From: Aricia agestis
Lineage: Eukaryota > Arthropoda > Insecta > Lepidoptera > Lycaenidae
Length of the DNA: 64,000 bases
NCBI RefSeq assembly: GCF_905147365.1
Contig: NC_056423.1
Coordinates: 10,644,501-10,708,500, forward strand
Direction of reading: 5' to 3'
The translations under genes were made by a program, and so were the position numbers. Under the pieces are notes generated by a model that was not told where the DNA came from, searched no databases, and saw only the letters and a list, made by a program, of their open reading frames with translations. Of the stretch, positions 1 to 9,735 are shown piece by piece (position 1 is the first letter of the stretch; each line of letters begins with the position of its first letter).

Positions 1-105
1 GGTATAATAATCAAAGCATTATTTAGTACTTATTTAAATTTTATTTTGTGACACGATGTTGATAAAAGTAAATGAAGCAAATGATAATAAAATTACTTTT
101 TACAG

Positions 106-1598
106 GATTTACATATTTCATGCACAGGCACAGATGATCAATTTGTAGATAATGTGGATGAGGTTTCACCTTTTCATGGGCTATCGGTGAGTGTAGTTGT
201 GTCGTTGTTAATATAAACAACATGACTATCGCATGAGTCACATGTGACATTCATATTTATATACATTTTACTTACCCCGATATCGGATCGGCGTACGACA
301 CCGATATCATTTTAAACTTTCGCGTTGCATTATAATTAAAACTTATGAATCGGGACTTAACGCGACTTATTCTAGTAGTAATGCTGCTACGAGTACATAC
401 TTTTTCTCGACGTTTCGGCCGTGTTGCAACGGCCGCGGTCACGAGGGGACGTCGAGAAAAAGTATGTACTCGTAGTAGCATTACTACTAGAAAAAGTCGC
501 GTTAAGGTAACGCCGCGTTAAAGTAAAAACCGTGTTGGATATGTTTTAGATTACTTGTTTTCTATGAGAACAAGCAATGGAACAGCAAGAAATGGAAAGG
601 GCGTAGCGACAAAATGGTTTTTGTCGCGTAATTTAAAAACCATAAATACATTTCATATAAGCTATGGGCGAATTAATGTGTATGCCTGAACCAATCTATG
701 TACAAATTTTGGAAGCTTAAAACGCTCTCCTCTGTTGGAAAAATAGGAATCTCTTTTTTTAACCCCCGACGCAAAAACGACGGGGTGTTATAAGTTTGAC
801 GTGTCTGTGTGTGTGTGTGTGTGTGTCTGTACGTGGCATCGTAGCGTCCAAACGGATGCACCGATTTTGATCTAGTTTTCATTGAATGAAAGGTGAATTT
901 GTCGGGAGTGTTCTTAGCTATGTTTGATAAAAATTGGACCAAGATGGCCGCCGCCACAAAATGGCCGAATATATATTTATTCACAACAGCCTCAATATGG
1001 GTATCAAATGAAAGGTTTTGACTTGTAGAATATAATACACTATGATAAATTTTAAATTCAAGATGGCCGCCACCACAAAATGGCGAATTATATTTTTTTT
1101 CGCAACTCCCTCAATATGGGTATCAAATGAAATGACTTTATTAGTAGAATACTATACATGATGACAAATTTAAATCCAAGATGGCCGCCGCGATAAAACG
1201 GCGATTTGTATATATTTTAGTCGGGGGTTTGTTAAATTTTTAATTTATAGTTATTACAGAGGTGTTTTTGATTAATTATTCTGTGTTATAAAAGTTAACC
1301 AATTGCTGAGAAAAATCGATATCGCTACAGCCAAATTATCAAGGCGTCGCCTTAAGTCCCGATTAATAAGTTTTAACCGATATCATTTATCTGATCGGAT
1401 AATGTGAAAACGCTCTTAGGAAAATAAATGTTTTTGTAGACAGTTAAATGTTAAAAACTATTTAATTTTAGACAACTATCCTTGTAGTAAACTTACTTAC
1501 CTGACTTTTTTTAGAGTTTAAATGCTGCTGAAGACAAGAAAGAAGGTGTTCGTGAAACTTCAAATAGAAATTTAGTTACTGAAAGTTCATCGCAACCT
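106..1598 (+). CDS. Two upstream exons of P-element/THAP9-like transposase gene
   Basis: Two short exons precede the long transposase exon. Exon 106-186 follows TTTTTACAG and ends before GTGAGT; it reads 27 codons beginning DLHISCTGTDDQF. Exon 1515-1598 follows TTTTTTTAG and ends before GTAAGT; it reads 28 codons beginning SLNAAEDKKEGVRE. Both are whole numbers of codons, and they join in phase 0 to each other and to the exon starting at 1745 with no stop. That three-way agreement of splice sites and frame is the main evidence. The residues are polar and low in hydrophobics, as expected for the linker between an N-terminal THAP zinc finger and the leucine-zipper region. The THAP domain itself is not visible and should lie left of position 1. 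The intron 187-1514 carries nested repeats. No transcript evidence is available. Confidence 0.72.
313..1375. mobile_element. Snap-back element with 13-bp flanking direct repeats, in transposase intron
   Basis: The element lies between two copies of ACCGATATCATTT (300-312 and 1376-1388), which look like a target-site duplication. Its inner ends are inverted: AATCGGGACTTAACGCGAC near 348-366 and the matching reverse near 1345-1364. A second internal foldback pairs about 352-410 with about 447-508, arms near 60 bp, around the sequence AGTAGTAATGCTGCTACGAG. A shorter relative is at 52282-52416 and also has a 13-bp direct repeat. The body at about 745-1240 is a separate nested insertion. Class is uncertain; the unequal ends recall a retroposon more than a cut-and-paste MITE. 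Confidence 0.55.
745..1240. mobile_element. Nested repeat with AACCCCCGAC ends and a tandem AAGATGGCCGCC array
   Basis: The inverted ends are AACCCCCGAC (about 760-769) and GTCGGGGGTT (about 1221-1230). TTAA occurs just outside on both sides (around 757 and 1232), so TTAA may be the target. After a GT microsatellite (about 806-826) there are three related units of roughly 115 bp, each carrying AAGATGGCCGCC and an AAATGGC or AAACGGC motif, and two of them also CTCAATATGGGTATCAAATG (about 943-1200). No protein is encoded. It lies inside the snap-back element, hence is younger. Confidence 0.55.
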
Positions 1599-1744
1599 GT
1601 AAGTAATCGTCAAAAATTCCAATCAAAAGTGTTGAATTTTGGTTTTTAAAATTTAACTATAGATTTTTAAATTGGTAATTTTCTTTTTGCACCCAGAATT
1701 TGTAAATATTGTGGTTTGAACTTATAAGAATTTTTATTTTACAG

Positions 1745-4114
1745 AGTACGTCACGCGGGATATTTAGGCGCCCATCAGACGACGAATTCGGTTATATATT
1801 AGACACTCCTCGTAAGGCCCTTCTTCGAAAGAAGTTAAAGAAAAGCTTATTACTAAATCTTAAGCATAGAAAAGTTATAAAAACTTTAAAACAAAAGACC
1901 CGGCGTCTCCAAAAGAGGAATAAATCGCTTAAAGGAATTTTAAGTGAACTGCAAAAAAAGAGATTCATTAGTAACGATGTATCTAATTTATTGTCCGAAA
2001 ATGTTTTTGCGGCCGATTTATTCAATAACATGGTAAAAAAAATTAAAAATGATAAAAAGCGCCCTATGCCAAAATACACACCTGAGTTCAGAAAATTCTG
2101 TCTTACGTTGCACTACCATAGTCCTCGAGCATATACATACGTTCGTAAATCTTTTGATACGTGTCTTCCACACCCAAAAACATTGTATAATTGGTATCGC
2201 AGCATAGATGGATCACCGGGTTTTACAGATGAATCCTTTAAACTTTTAAAATCAAAGTCCCAAAGCTCGGACAAAACGTTAATATGTGGACTGATTGCCG
2301 ATGAAATGGCGATAAGACCACAAAATATTAAAGGAGGTCTGGGAAACGTAGATGTTGGCACAGGCACAACTAGTGATATAAAAGCCTCACAGGCTTATGT
2401 TTTTATGCTTGTTTGCCTGAACGAGCGTTGGAAAATCCCTTTGGGATATTTCCTAATTCATAGTTTGGAGGGAAAACATAAAAAAAATTTAATAAACATC
2501 TGTTTAGCTAAATGTCATGATGCTGGAGTTAAAGTTGTATCTCTAACCTTTGATGGTCACCCCACCAATATTTCAGCGATGGAATTGTTAGGTTGTCGGG
2601 TTAAAAATCCAAAAAACATGAAAACCACCTTTAAGCACCCTTCATCAGATCACGAAGTGGCGGTATTTCTAGATCCATGCCACATGATTAAGCTAATCCG
2701 TAATCACTGGGAAGATAAAATCCAATTCCTCGATGAGCAAAAAAATGTTGTGGATTGGAACTACTTGGTACTTTTAAATGACTTGCAGGATACAGAAGGA
2801 CTCAACATTGCGAACAAGCTAACACGAAGACATTTAGAATTTAGAAATACAATTATGAAAGTTAAACTTGCCATGCAACTTCTTAGCAGAAGTGTTTCTA
2901 TTAGTCTAAAATTTTGTCGCGAAACCCTAAAACTGGACAAATTTGAAAAATCTGCGAGCACAGAAAATTTTATTATGCTTTTTAACGATCTATTTGATGT
3001 TTTTAATTCAAGAAGATTAACACAATACGGATTTTGTAGGCCATTGTCAAAAGATAATAAAGTAAATATATTCGATCTCCTTGAAAAAGCCAGAAAATAT
3101 ATCTTAAATTTAAGTATAAAAACTACTAGGAAGCGTACGTACCATGAAAATGAGGCCGCTATAAGAATAAAAATTAAGAGTTTTGAGTCAGTCTTAAGTG
3201 TTCAAAGTAATAAAGGTTTTAGAGGATTGCTGATATGCATAGATAGCCTAAAACACTTGTATAAAACTCTGGTTGAGGATACAAAAGAAATGGTCTATAT
3301 TTCTACGTACCGTTTAAGCCAAGATCATTTGGAACTGTTCTTCGGCATGATAAGAATGAATGGAGGGCATAATGATAATCCTAATGTCCTTCAGTTCAAA
3401 GGTGCATACAGAAAACTATTATGCCACATGGAACTACAAGCAGTCGTAACAGGCAACTGTGTGCCACTAGAAGATATTTCTGTACTGACTTGTTCTTCTC
3501 CAATAAAATGTATTAATCAAACCACTTTTTCAGAACGTTTAGACGATGACGAAGAACAGCCGTACCAAGAATCAGAACGACACGACGTATCTGATGTAGA
3601 CATTGCTTCTCTGGTAGCTTCGACTGATGATCCAAACTACAAAAATTATGTCGTAGGCTACATTGCTGGGAATGTAGCAAGATACTTAATTAAAAAAATT
3701 AAGTGTAATTTTTGTATCGATAGCATGCTGACCAATGAAAAATTGTGGTTTCACAAATTGGTCGCTTTAAGGGACAACGGCGGCTTAATTTATGTATCAG
3801 AAGCTGTTTACTTAATATGTGGTATAGCCGAAAATTATTTGCGGAAGTATATGGCGGAGACAAATAACTTAGATAAAACATCAGAGACAAAACTTGCTTT
3901 GACAATTATGGAAAAACTTGTTGGTAGGTCTATTTTCCCTAATGCAGAGGAACATGTTAATGTGAAAAATCATATTAACAATTTGTCAAGGCTCATTATT
4001 GAAAGATATTTGCGCATTCGTCTTTTTTACGAGTCGAAAAAAGACAATGTAATGAAAACAGCATTATCAAAGCGGCAATTATTCAGGAAACAAATACAGT
4101 TTACAGGTTTCTAA
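1745..4114 (+). CDS. P-element/THAP9-like DNA transposase, main exon
   Basis: This exon encodes 789 residues of a P-superfamily transposase, the enzyme that cuts and rejoins DNA ends. The open frame has an ATG at 1709, but TTTTATTTTACAG ends at 1744 and upstream exons join in frame at 1745, so 1709 is probably intronic. Domains by codon from 1745: basic and leucine-rich segment about 15-75 (KALLRKKLKKSLL), like the P-element dimerisation zipper; RNase H-like core with D186 in LIADEMAIR, D270 in LTFDGHPTN and E530 in SQDHLELFFGMIR; between D270 and E530 the long insertion that in this family binds GTP; then a C-terminal region with a CNFC pair. The acidic triad order and spacing fit THAP9 and P transposases. 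The frame has no stops or shifts, so the protein could be active or domesticated. No P-type terminal repeats were seen. AATAAA lies at 4216-4221, about 100 nt past the stop. Confidence 0.88.
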   Translation, partial: STSRGIFRRPSDDEFGYILDTPRKALLRKKLKKSLLLNLKHRKVIKTLKQKTRRLQKRNKSLKGILSELQKKRFISNDVSNLLSENVFAADLFNNMVKKIKNDKKRPMPKYTPEFRKFCLTLHYHSPRAYTYVRKSFDTCLPHPKTLYNWYRSIDGSPGFTDESFKLLKSKSQSSDKTLICGLIADEMAIRPQNIKGGLGNVDVGTGTTSDIKASQAYVFMLVCLNERWKIPLGYFLIHSLEGKHKKNLINICLAKCHDAGVKVVSLTFDGHPTNISAMELLGCRVKNPKNMKTTFKHPSSDHEVAVFLDPCHMIKLIRNHWEDKIQFLDEQKNVVDWNYLVLLNDLQDTEGLNIANKLTRRHLEFRNTIMKVKLAMQLLSRSVSISLKFCRETLKLDKFEKSASTENFIMLFNDLFDVFNSRRLTQYGFCRPLSKDNKVNIFDLLEKARKYILNLSIKTTRKRTYHENEAAIRIKIKSFESVLSVQSNKGFRGLLICIDSLKHLYKTLVEDTKEMVYISTYRLSQDHLELFFGMIRMNGGHNDNPNVLQFKGAYRKLLCHMELQAVVTGNCVPLEDISVLTCSSPIKCINQTTFSERLDDDEEQPYQESERHDVSDVDIASLVASTDDPNYKNYVVGYIAGNVARYLIKKIKCNFCIDSMLTNEKLWFHKLVALRDNGGLIYVSEAVYLICGIAENYLRKYMAETNNLDKTSETKLALTIMEKLVGRSIFPNAEEHVNVKNHINNLSRLIIERYLRIRLFYESKKDNVMKTALSKRQLFRKQIQFTGF

Positions 4115-4920
4115 ACTGATTATTTCTTCAATAATTTATTTTTTATTTTTCCTAAATACAAGTAAACCAACTTTAGTTACACAGAAAAAAAATCATAATT
4201 GTATACAATCATTAAAATAAACATTGATTTTCTTTTTAAGTGTTGTTGTTTTTTTTTATTCGTCACATAACGATAACAATAAATACGGGAAGTATTATAA
4301 CAACTTTACATTACCATATCCACACTTTAATTTGCCAATTTCGGGCAAAATGAACCTTTACTGGCAACATTACACAAATGTATGTGTGCGTGTCGTCGAG
4401 CGTAAGCACGGAATCGTCACACCTGTGTGAACCGGTTTAGTGCGTCACTTTGGAAAGAGCGCTTGTATGAAGACTATCTTTCTATATGTAATTATTCTAA
4501 GCTCCAAAGTTTATGATACTAATAAAACGTTTAATTTCACTACTAAAATTGTATATTTTATTTAAGTTCACAGTCCCCTGGCTTTGGCAACAGTCCCCTG
4601 TTTATTTGTTTCAGAAAATACTTAATATTTCCTAAAGTAATGGGAATATTTGTGGTTCATCTTCTGTATATTAATATATAGGCAAATACTTACTTCCTAA
4701 AGAAAGTTTATTATATTATGAGCAAAAAAGTAGCTGAGACAGTTTCATTGCATGAGTTGCCCAGTTTACAGAGAAACGCCCATATAATAAATAAAATTGG
4801 AGTGTCTGTTTGTAATATCGAAAGAATATATTATATACGCTACATACACCAAAACAACATTTTTTACAATTTTGAAACAGCTGGAGCTATTTTGACGGGA
4901 CTTTTTTTGGTAGATAGCTG
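4115..4920. other. AT-rich gene-free stretch
   Basis: Apart from the AATAAA at 4216-4221 serving the upstream transposase gene, this segment shows no splice-supported exon or recognisable repeat. Short open frames here (4224-4430, 4718-4921) have AT-driven composition and no family resemblance. Confidence 0.4.
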
Positions 4921-4939
4921 ATGTAGTAAGGAGTAACTT

Positions 4940-5017
4940 AGGCTACTTTTCAACCAACTTCCAAAAAGGAGGATATATTTTACTTTGACGCGGGCGAAGT
5001 CGCGGGCAACAGCTAGT
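4940..5017 (+). mobile_element. 3' end of a Helitron-like repeat (GCGGGCGAAG family)
   Basis: The segment ends GACGCGGGCGAAGTCGCGGGC, then AACAGCTAGT. Relatives are at 54118-54362 (- strand) and 61745-61970. Ending in CTAG shortly after a GC-rich hairpin-forming stretch is the 3' signature of Helitrons. Only the end is preserved here. Confidence 0.45.
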
Positions 5018-5373
5018 TATAAATATAAGAAAACTATATAAGTAATTAATATAATATAATTTAATACGTTTTCATTTGACCACCAGTCATTCATTTTTCG
5101 AAAGCACACACAGACATACTACGTACGTATAGCACGTCTGTTCGCTTACAGAGCATCGACAAGAATAATGCGCACAAACGTATGGACGAGTGGCAAACGC
5201 TTGAGGCAGGCTCCCTTTGATTTGTGTCGAAAAACCGACACTGGGTCGGATCGTCGACAAGTCTTTGCAAACCTAAACAAACCAAGCCAAACAGCCTATC
5301 CACGTTTGTATTTGTGACCATATGTGACGATTTGTTGAGGTTTGGCAAACGTGCGGACGGGCCTTTAAAATAG

Positions 5374-6290
5374 CGACGTATTTTAAAATTTTTAACTAAA
5401 GCTGCTCTGCCAAATGACGCTTATTGCTTCGCCTGGTCTGAAGTGAACGGAAAAAGGGGTAGTTCCGAAATTGGACGCATTTTATTTCATTATCTCTCGA
5501 CGTGTATTCCGCCTCATGTCAACGAAGTGTGTCTGTATTCCGACACATGTGGTGGACAAAACCTAAACCAGTTTGTCGCTGCTTTGCTTTTATTTGCTGT
5601 TCAAAATATAAGTAATTAAAAAAAAATGAGCACAAATATTTAGAGTCTGGGCATAGCTAAATGGAGGTAGACAGTATGCATAGTACTAGTAGCATCGAAA
5701 CAGCAAAAAATAATTCTGAAATCTATTGCATGCCTGACTTCCTGTCTATTTTCAAGCGCGCTAGAGCACAAAAAAGTACACGTTGGGAAAGAATCATTCA
5801 CTAAATTGCCCTATAAAACCAAAGAATACAAATACCACAAATTCTATGATTTAAAAAAACTGGCAGATGAAAACATTTTCAACCGCTCCAAGGATTCTAA
5901 TGGGAATCAAGTAAAGTGGTTAAAAATTAAGAGAATGCAGTATCGCAAAGAAGACTCTTCAAAAATTTATTTTAACTACAACATGTCTGAAAACTTTTTG
6001 TGCATTAATGTTACTCAGAATACTAATTCGAACCCACCGCCACGTCTTACCACAAGAGCTAAAAAACGAATTGCGCTACTGCTATTACTTTCAGATAAAG
6101 TTGAATTGACGCAACTTTACAAAAGCCTTTTACCAATAAGCGATGCTAAAAAAAGATTTGCTGGTGCTTTGTGTTAAAAAAATTATTCCCTACGAATATC
6201 ATGGTTGGTATTCTCCTTTGCCCACTACTACAAGATTCTTTACCTGAATGTTCAATCAATGAAGAATCGCCTGAAGAACAACTTAATTTT
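5374..6290 (+). pseudogene. Decayed DUF7869-type transposase-like gene
   Basis: Conserved blocks remain in shifting frames. At 5401-5610 one frame reads CFAWSEVNGKRGSSEIG, then LYSDTCGGQNLNQFVAALL, ending at a stop near 5617. The next block continues two bases out of frame at 5628 with HKYLESGHS, a stop, then MEVDSMHS, reaching FLSIFKRARAQK near 5775. A shift in an A-run near 5771 leads to FTKLPYKTKEYKYHKFYDL and 5806-6150. A further shift in an A-run near 6150 recovers VKKIIPYEYHGWYSPLP. The motifs SDTCGGQN and YLESGHSxMExDSMHS are, as I recall, hallmarks of the large arthropod DUF7869 family. The N-terminal half is missing; upstream DNA (5090-5370) is unrelated. This copy belongs to a different branch from the intact protein at 7224-8996, which reads GHSYLECDRNMG at the equivalent site. 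Confidence 0.75.
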
Positions 6291-6383
6291 GTTAGTGGCA
6301 TGCATATGTTTCTCTGTTGTTTTCATCATTCTTTTTATTCTTTTACAGCTAATAAAATTCTTTAAATTTATAGTTTCGTTTTA

Positions 6384-6880
6384 ATTAATTACGTCTAAAG
6401 TTTCATAAAACAAAAACCTTTACTTCTTAATGGTATTTTTTGTATAGTTCTGTACGGTGAAAAAGAAAAATTATATTAAAAAAAAAAAAATCTATAAGCA
6501 AAAAGTGATAAATGTAAAAAAATGGCATTTTAGCCATATATATGTCTTGCTTTATATAATGTTAAAATACTATGTTACTCTCAAATACAAAAACGGTAAG
6601 CATTTCATTTGAATTTAGACAACTAGGATACCATCCTATCATGGAGATCAATACATTCTCTTATTTCAGGGAAAACCTGATAAAAAACCCTCCTTAGTTA
6701 AATTGAATTTTAAATAGTTTTTACTATTATAACATAAATAATTAAGATAACATCTTTTAAAAGACATTTGTTCTAACTTTTTTCATCAGGCATCAGTCTT
6801 TATATTGCTTATGAGCACAAACATTTAAAATCAATTTACACAATGCCACAACTTGTAGTTATTCAGTTTTCGCACTAAGC
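6384..6880. other. AT-rich spacer between decayed and intact DUF7869 genes
   Basis: No exon or repeat is recognisable. A short TA run at about 6885-6903 abuts the left terminal repeat of the next element. Confidence 0.35.
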
Positions 6881-6903
6881 AGACGATATATATATATATA
6901 TAT

Positions 6904-6935
6904 GAAGGGTACAGGGGAAAAACATGCTATGTCAC
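6904..6935 (+). repeat. Left terminal inverted repeat of the DUF7869 transposon
   Basis: It reads GAAGGGTACAGGGGAAAAAC, then ATGCTATGTCAC. It matches the reverse complement of 9230-9261 except T/C at the 7th base and T/A at the 25th. Presumed transposase binding and cleavage end. Confidence 0.85.
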
Positions 6936-7088
6936 ATTTTTATGTTTTTTGAACTGGCAATGCCATTGTGGAGTGTAAATCTGGTAGAACAAAATGTCAA
7001 AACACACTTTGCAGTAACATGCATAGTCACGGAGTAATATTCATAGTTAAATATTGATACAGTGCAATAACAAGCAATGTCCAACTCG

Positions 7089-7113
7089 TACAGGAGAAAA
7101 ATAAGCATTGTCC
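7089..7113 (+). repeat. Left subterminal repeat of the DUF7869 transposon
   Basis: TACAGGAGAAAAATAAGCAT followed by TGTCC. It resembles the inner part of the left terminal repeat in the same orientation, and matches the reverse complement of 9013-9037 at 20 of 25 positions. Probably an extra transposase-binding site. Confidence 0.65.
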
Positions 7114-7223
7114 ATCGTTGGTAGGTTGACGTTTGTTTAATGACGTTTTGTTTTTTGAGGTTATTTCGTTCGTCTTGTTGTGTTGTATCGCGTGAGTTTA
7201 ATATTACATTTTTATTATTGAAA

Positions 7224-8996
7224 ATGTCGTCAGAAGAAGAAAACGAGGTTTATCTGAAGCAACCTACCAAAAAACGTAAACTTTACGGTCGATTGTCGGA
7301 TGTTAATAAGAAGATTAGACTTCAAAGTCATGAAACTGGTCCAAGTTGTAGTTGCAAGAGATACAAGTGTTTTGAAGCTGTGAATGAGGAACAGAGGGCT
7401 AGAATTTTGAAGGATTTTAACCTGTTGCCATCTAGGGATGAACAAAACCTTTATTTAAGTGGTCTAATAAGTGTTTTGGAAATTCAAAGAAGACGACCTA
7501 GAAAAGAAGAACCTGAAGCTAAGTTACATACAGCAAATTACGTTTACAGAGTGAGAGTTGTAGACGAAACCCAGAAGCTTGATGTGCCAGTGTGTGCCTC
7601 AGCATTTATTGCAATACATGGAGTAACAAGACAAAGAATATGTACAATAAAAAAATCGTTACTCACAACAGGTAAAGCCCCAACTGACATGAGAGGAAAA
7701 CATTGCAACCGTCCTAAAAAACTGAGTGCAATGCTTAAATCTAAGGTCATGGATCACATAAAATCATTTCGTGGAAGAAAAAGTCATTACAGCTTACATG
7801 ACAGCTCAAAAACTTATCTACCAGAGGATTTGAATGTCAAGAAAATGTATGATATGTTCGAAGAAAACAATAAACTATCATACGAAACGTATAGATCTAT
7901 ATTCGTTAATCATTTTAACATAGGATTTGGATATCCAAGAAGTGATACATGTAGTACTTGTGATGAATTTCTGGCTAAGGTAAAAGCTCTCACAATAAAT
8001 CTAAAGAATGCTTCCGAGCTCGAAAAAGGTGACATTGAAAAAGAAATTAAAAAGTTAGAAACTGAGAATAAGTTACATAAATTGAAGGCTAATGTTTTCT
8101 ATAAACGAAAAAGAGAAACTAGAATTCAATGTCAGTCATCTTCTCGAAAGGAAGCTATTGCAATGGACTTTCAAAAAAATTTAAGTATGCCTAACATTAG
8201 CACAAATGATGTTTATTATAAAAGACAACTAACCTTAAATCTTTTTAACATCCATGAACTATCTACATCCAAATCATATTTCTTCTGCTACCCAGAAACT
8301 ATAGCAAAAAAAGGATCTGACGAAGTGTGTTCATTTCTCCATCACTATATATTTAACATGCTTGATAAAAATACTAGAGAACTAGTGATATTTTGTGATT
8401 CCTGCGGTGGACAAAATAAGAATTATACTGTGTTTCGTTTCATACACTATGTTGTACACTGTACAAAACGCTTGGATGTGATTAAAATCATATTTCCCAT
8501 TCGTGGGCACTCATATCTAGAATGCGATAGAAATATGGGTTGCATAAACCAGAAATCACCTTGTGAAACGCCTGATGAGTGGGTAAAAGTGATTCGTGAA
8601 GCTAGACAGAAGCCATGTTCCTTTAATGTGATTGAAGTTGATCAACCGCTTGTCAGAAAATGGACAACCTTTCTATCCCCAGTGTATAAGAAGACATGTC
8701 CTTTTTTATCTCGACCCATAAGAGAAATCAGGGTTGGAAAGGATCATCCAAGATTGCTTTTTCACAGAGAACATTACAATTCCTCTTGGACGTCATCTAT
8801 TCTCATGGCACCTAAAAAAAAATTGAAATCCCATAATGACTCTCATGGTGCTGATGAGTTTGTACTGCCAGATCAATCCTATGAAGACAGCCTTCCAGTT
8901 TCAAAGGCAAAATTTATGGATATCCAGGCCCTGTCAAAGTTTTGTGGACCAAAGGCTAAGCAATACTTCTCACAGATAAAATATATTGATAATTAA
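7224..8996 (+). CDS. DUF7869-type protein, probable transposase
   Basis: An uninterrupted frame encodes 590 residues from ATG 7224 (MSSEEENEVYL). An in-frame ATG at 7140 would add 28 hydrophobic residues of poor quality, so 7224 is preferred. Seen by residue: KKRKLYGR near 14-21, a likely nuclear signal; a Cys cluster CSCKRYKC near 42-49; SDTCSTCDEF near 236-245 with a CxxC pair; IAMDFQKNL near 312-320; VIFCDSCGGQNKN near 388-400; RGHSYLECDRNMG near 430-442. The last three carry conserved acidic residues spaced like a DDE/DDD nuclease centre, and CGGQNKN is the family hallmark. The protein lacks an obvious membrane segment. AATAAA at 8999-9004 begins two bases after the stop. It is the only gene inside a unit with matched terminal repeats, so I infer that it mobilises that unit. 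The catalytic role is not proven. Confidence 0.82.
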   Translation: MSSEEENEVYLKQPTKKRKLYGRLSDVNKKIRLQSHETGPSCSCKRYKCFEAVNEEQRARILKDFNLLPSRDEQNLYLSGLISVLEIQRRRPRKEEPEAKLHTANYVYRVRVVDETQKLDVPVCASAFIAIHGVTRQRICTIKKSLLTTGKAPTDMRGKHCNRPKKLSAMLKSKVMDHIKSFRGRKSHYSLHDSSKTYLPEDLNVKKMYDMFEENNKLSYETYRSIFVNHFNIGFGYPRSDTCSTCDEFLAKVKALTINLKNASELEKGDIEKEIKKLETENKLHKLKANVFYKRKRETRIQCQSSSRKEAIAMDFQKNLSMPNISTNDVYYKRQLTLNLFNIHELSTSKSYFFCYPETIAKKGSDEVCSFLHHYIFNMLDKNTRELVIFCDSCGGQNKNYTVFRFIHYVVHCTKRLDVIKIIFPIRGHSYLECDRNMGCINQKSPCETPDEWVKVIREARQKPCSFNVIEVDQPLVRKWTTFLSPVYKKTCPFLSRPIREIRVGKDHPRLLFHREHYNSSWTSSILMAPKKKLKSHNDSHGADEFVLPDQSYEDSLPVSKAKFMDIQALSKFCGPKAKQYFSQIKYIDN

Positions 8997-8998
8997 AC

Positions 8999-9004
8999 AA
9001 TAAA
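8999..9004 (+). terminator. AATAAA poly(A) signal
   Basis: AATAAA starts two bases after the TAA stop of the transposon gene, giving a very short 3' UTR. Further AATAAA copies follow near 9073. Confidence 0.5.
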
Positions 9005-9012
9005 TATTTCAT

Positions 9013-9037
9013 GGACATTGCATATTATTTGCCTGTA
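9013..9037 (-). repeat. Right subterminal repeat of the DUF7869 transposon
   Basis: GGACATTGCATATTATTTGC followed by CTGTA. In reverse complement it matches the left subterminal site at 20 of 25 positions, and it resembles the right terminal repeat in the same orientation. Confidence 0.65.
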
Positions 9038-9229
9038 TTTTCTGACTTTGATCTGTTTTCCTGTGCTAACTCAATAAACATATTATGAATGAAAAGGTTT
9101 TTTTTACTACACAACAGACAAATATATTTTCTTTATAAATAAATATATTTTCCTTCTATTTAAAACTTTATTGTACCTTTTTTCAAGGATCAAAAGATTA
9201 ATTTAGCAATTTCTCAGTTCATTGTCTTT

Positions 9230-9417
<188 letters not shown>

Positions 9418-9546
9418 TGTAACACTGCAAAACGGACAATTCGGTAAAAAAGGCTAAATAAATATAAATACATTATTGAAATGACTAGGTACTAGTGGTT
9501 TAGAAAAATGTATTTTTTTTTAACTTTATTGTTTGTTTAAATATAA

Positions 9547-9735
9547 AACTAGCTATTTGACCGAGCTTCGCTCGGTATTCGAATTGATGCTAAAAATGAT
9601 TCCTAGCTAGATCGATTTATCGCCCCCGAAACCCCCTATATACTAAATTTCATGAAAATCGTTGAAGCCAATTCTGAGATCCAATTATATAATATATAAA
9701 AGAATTGCTCGTTTAAAGATATAAGATAACTGGTA
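9547..9735 (-). mobile_element. Helitron-like repeat end (ACCGAGC/GCTCGGT hairpin)
   Basis: On the - strand it ends with the hairpin ACCGAGC-GAA-GCTCGGT, a short AT spacer, then CTAGT. A 7-bp stem with a tiny loop just before CTAG matches the Helitron 3' rule. A second copy of the end is at 60423-60460. Confidence 0.5.

Noticed and set aside
1709..1744. ATG at 1709 as the start of the transposase
   Set aside because: A good acceptor at 1744 and in-phase upstream exons place this segment in an intron.
7140..7223. ATG at 7140 as the start of the DUF7869 protein
   Set aside because: It would add 28 residues rich in Phe, Cys and Leu ahead of an acidic, lysine-rich start typical of nuclear proteins; 7224 is more likely.
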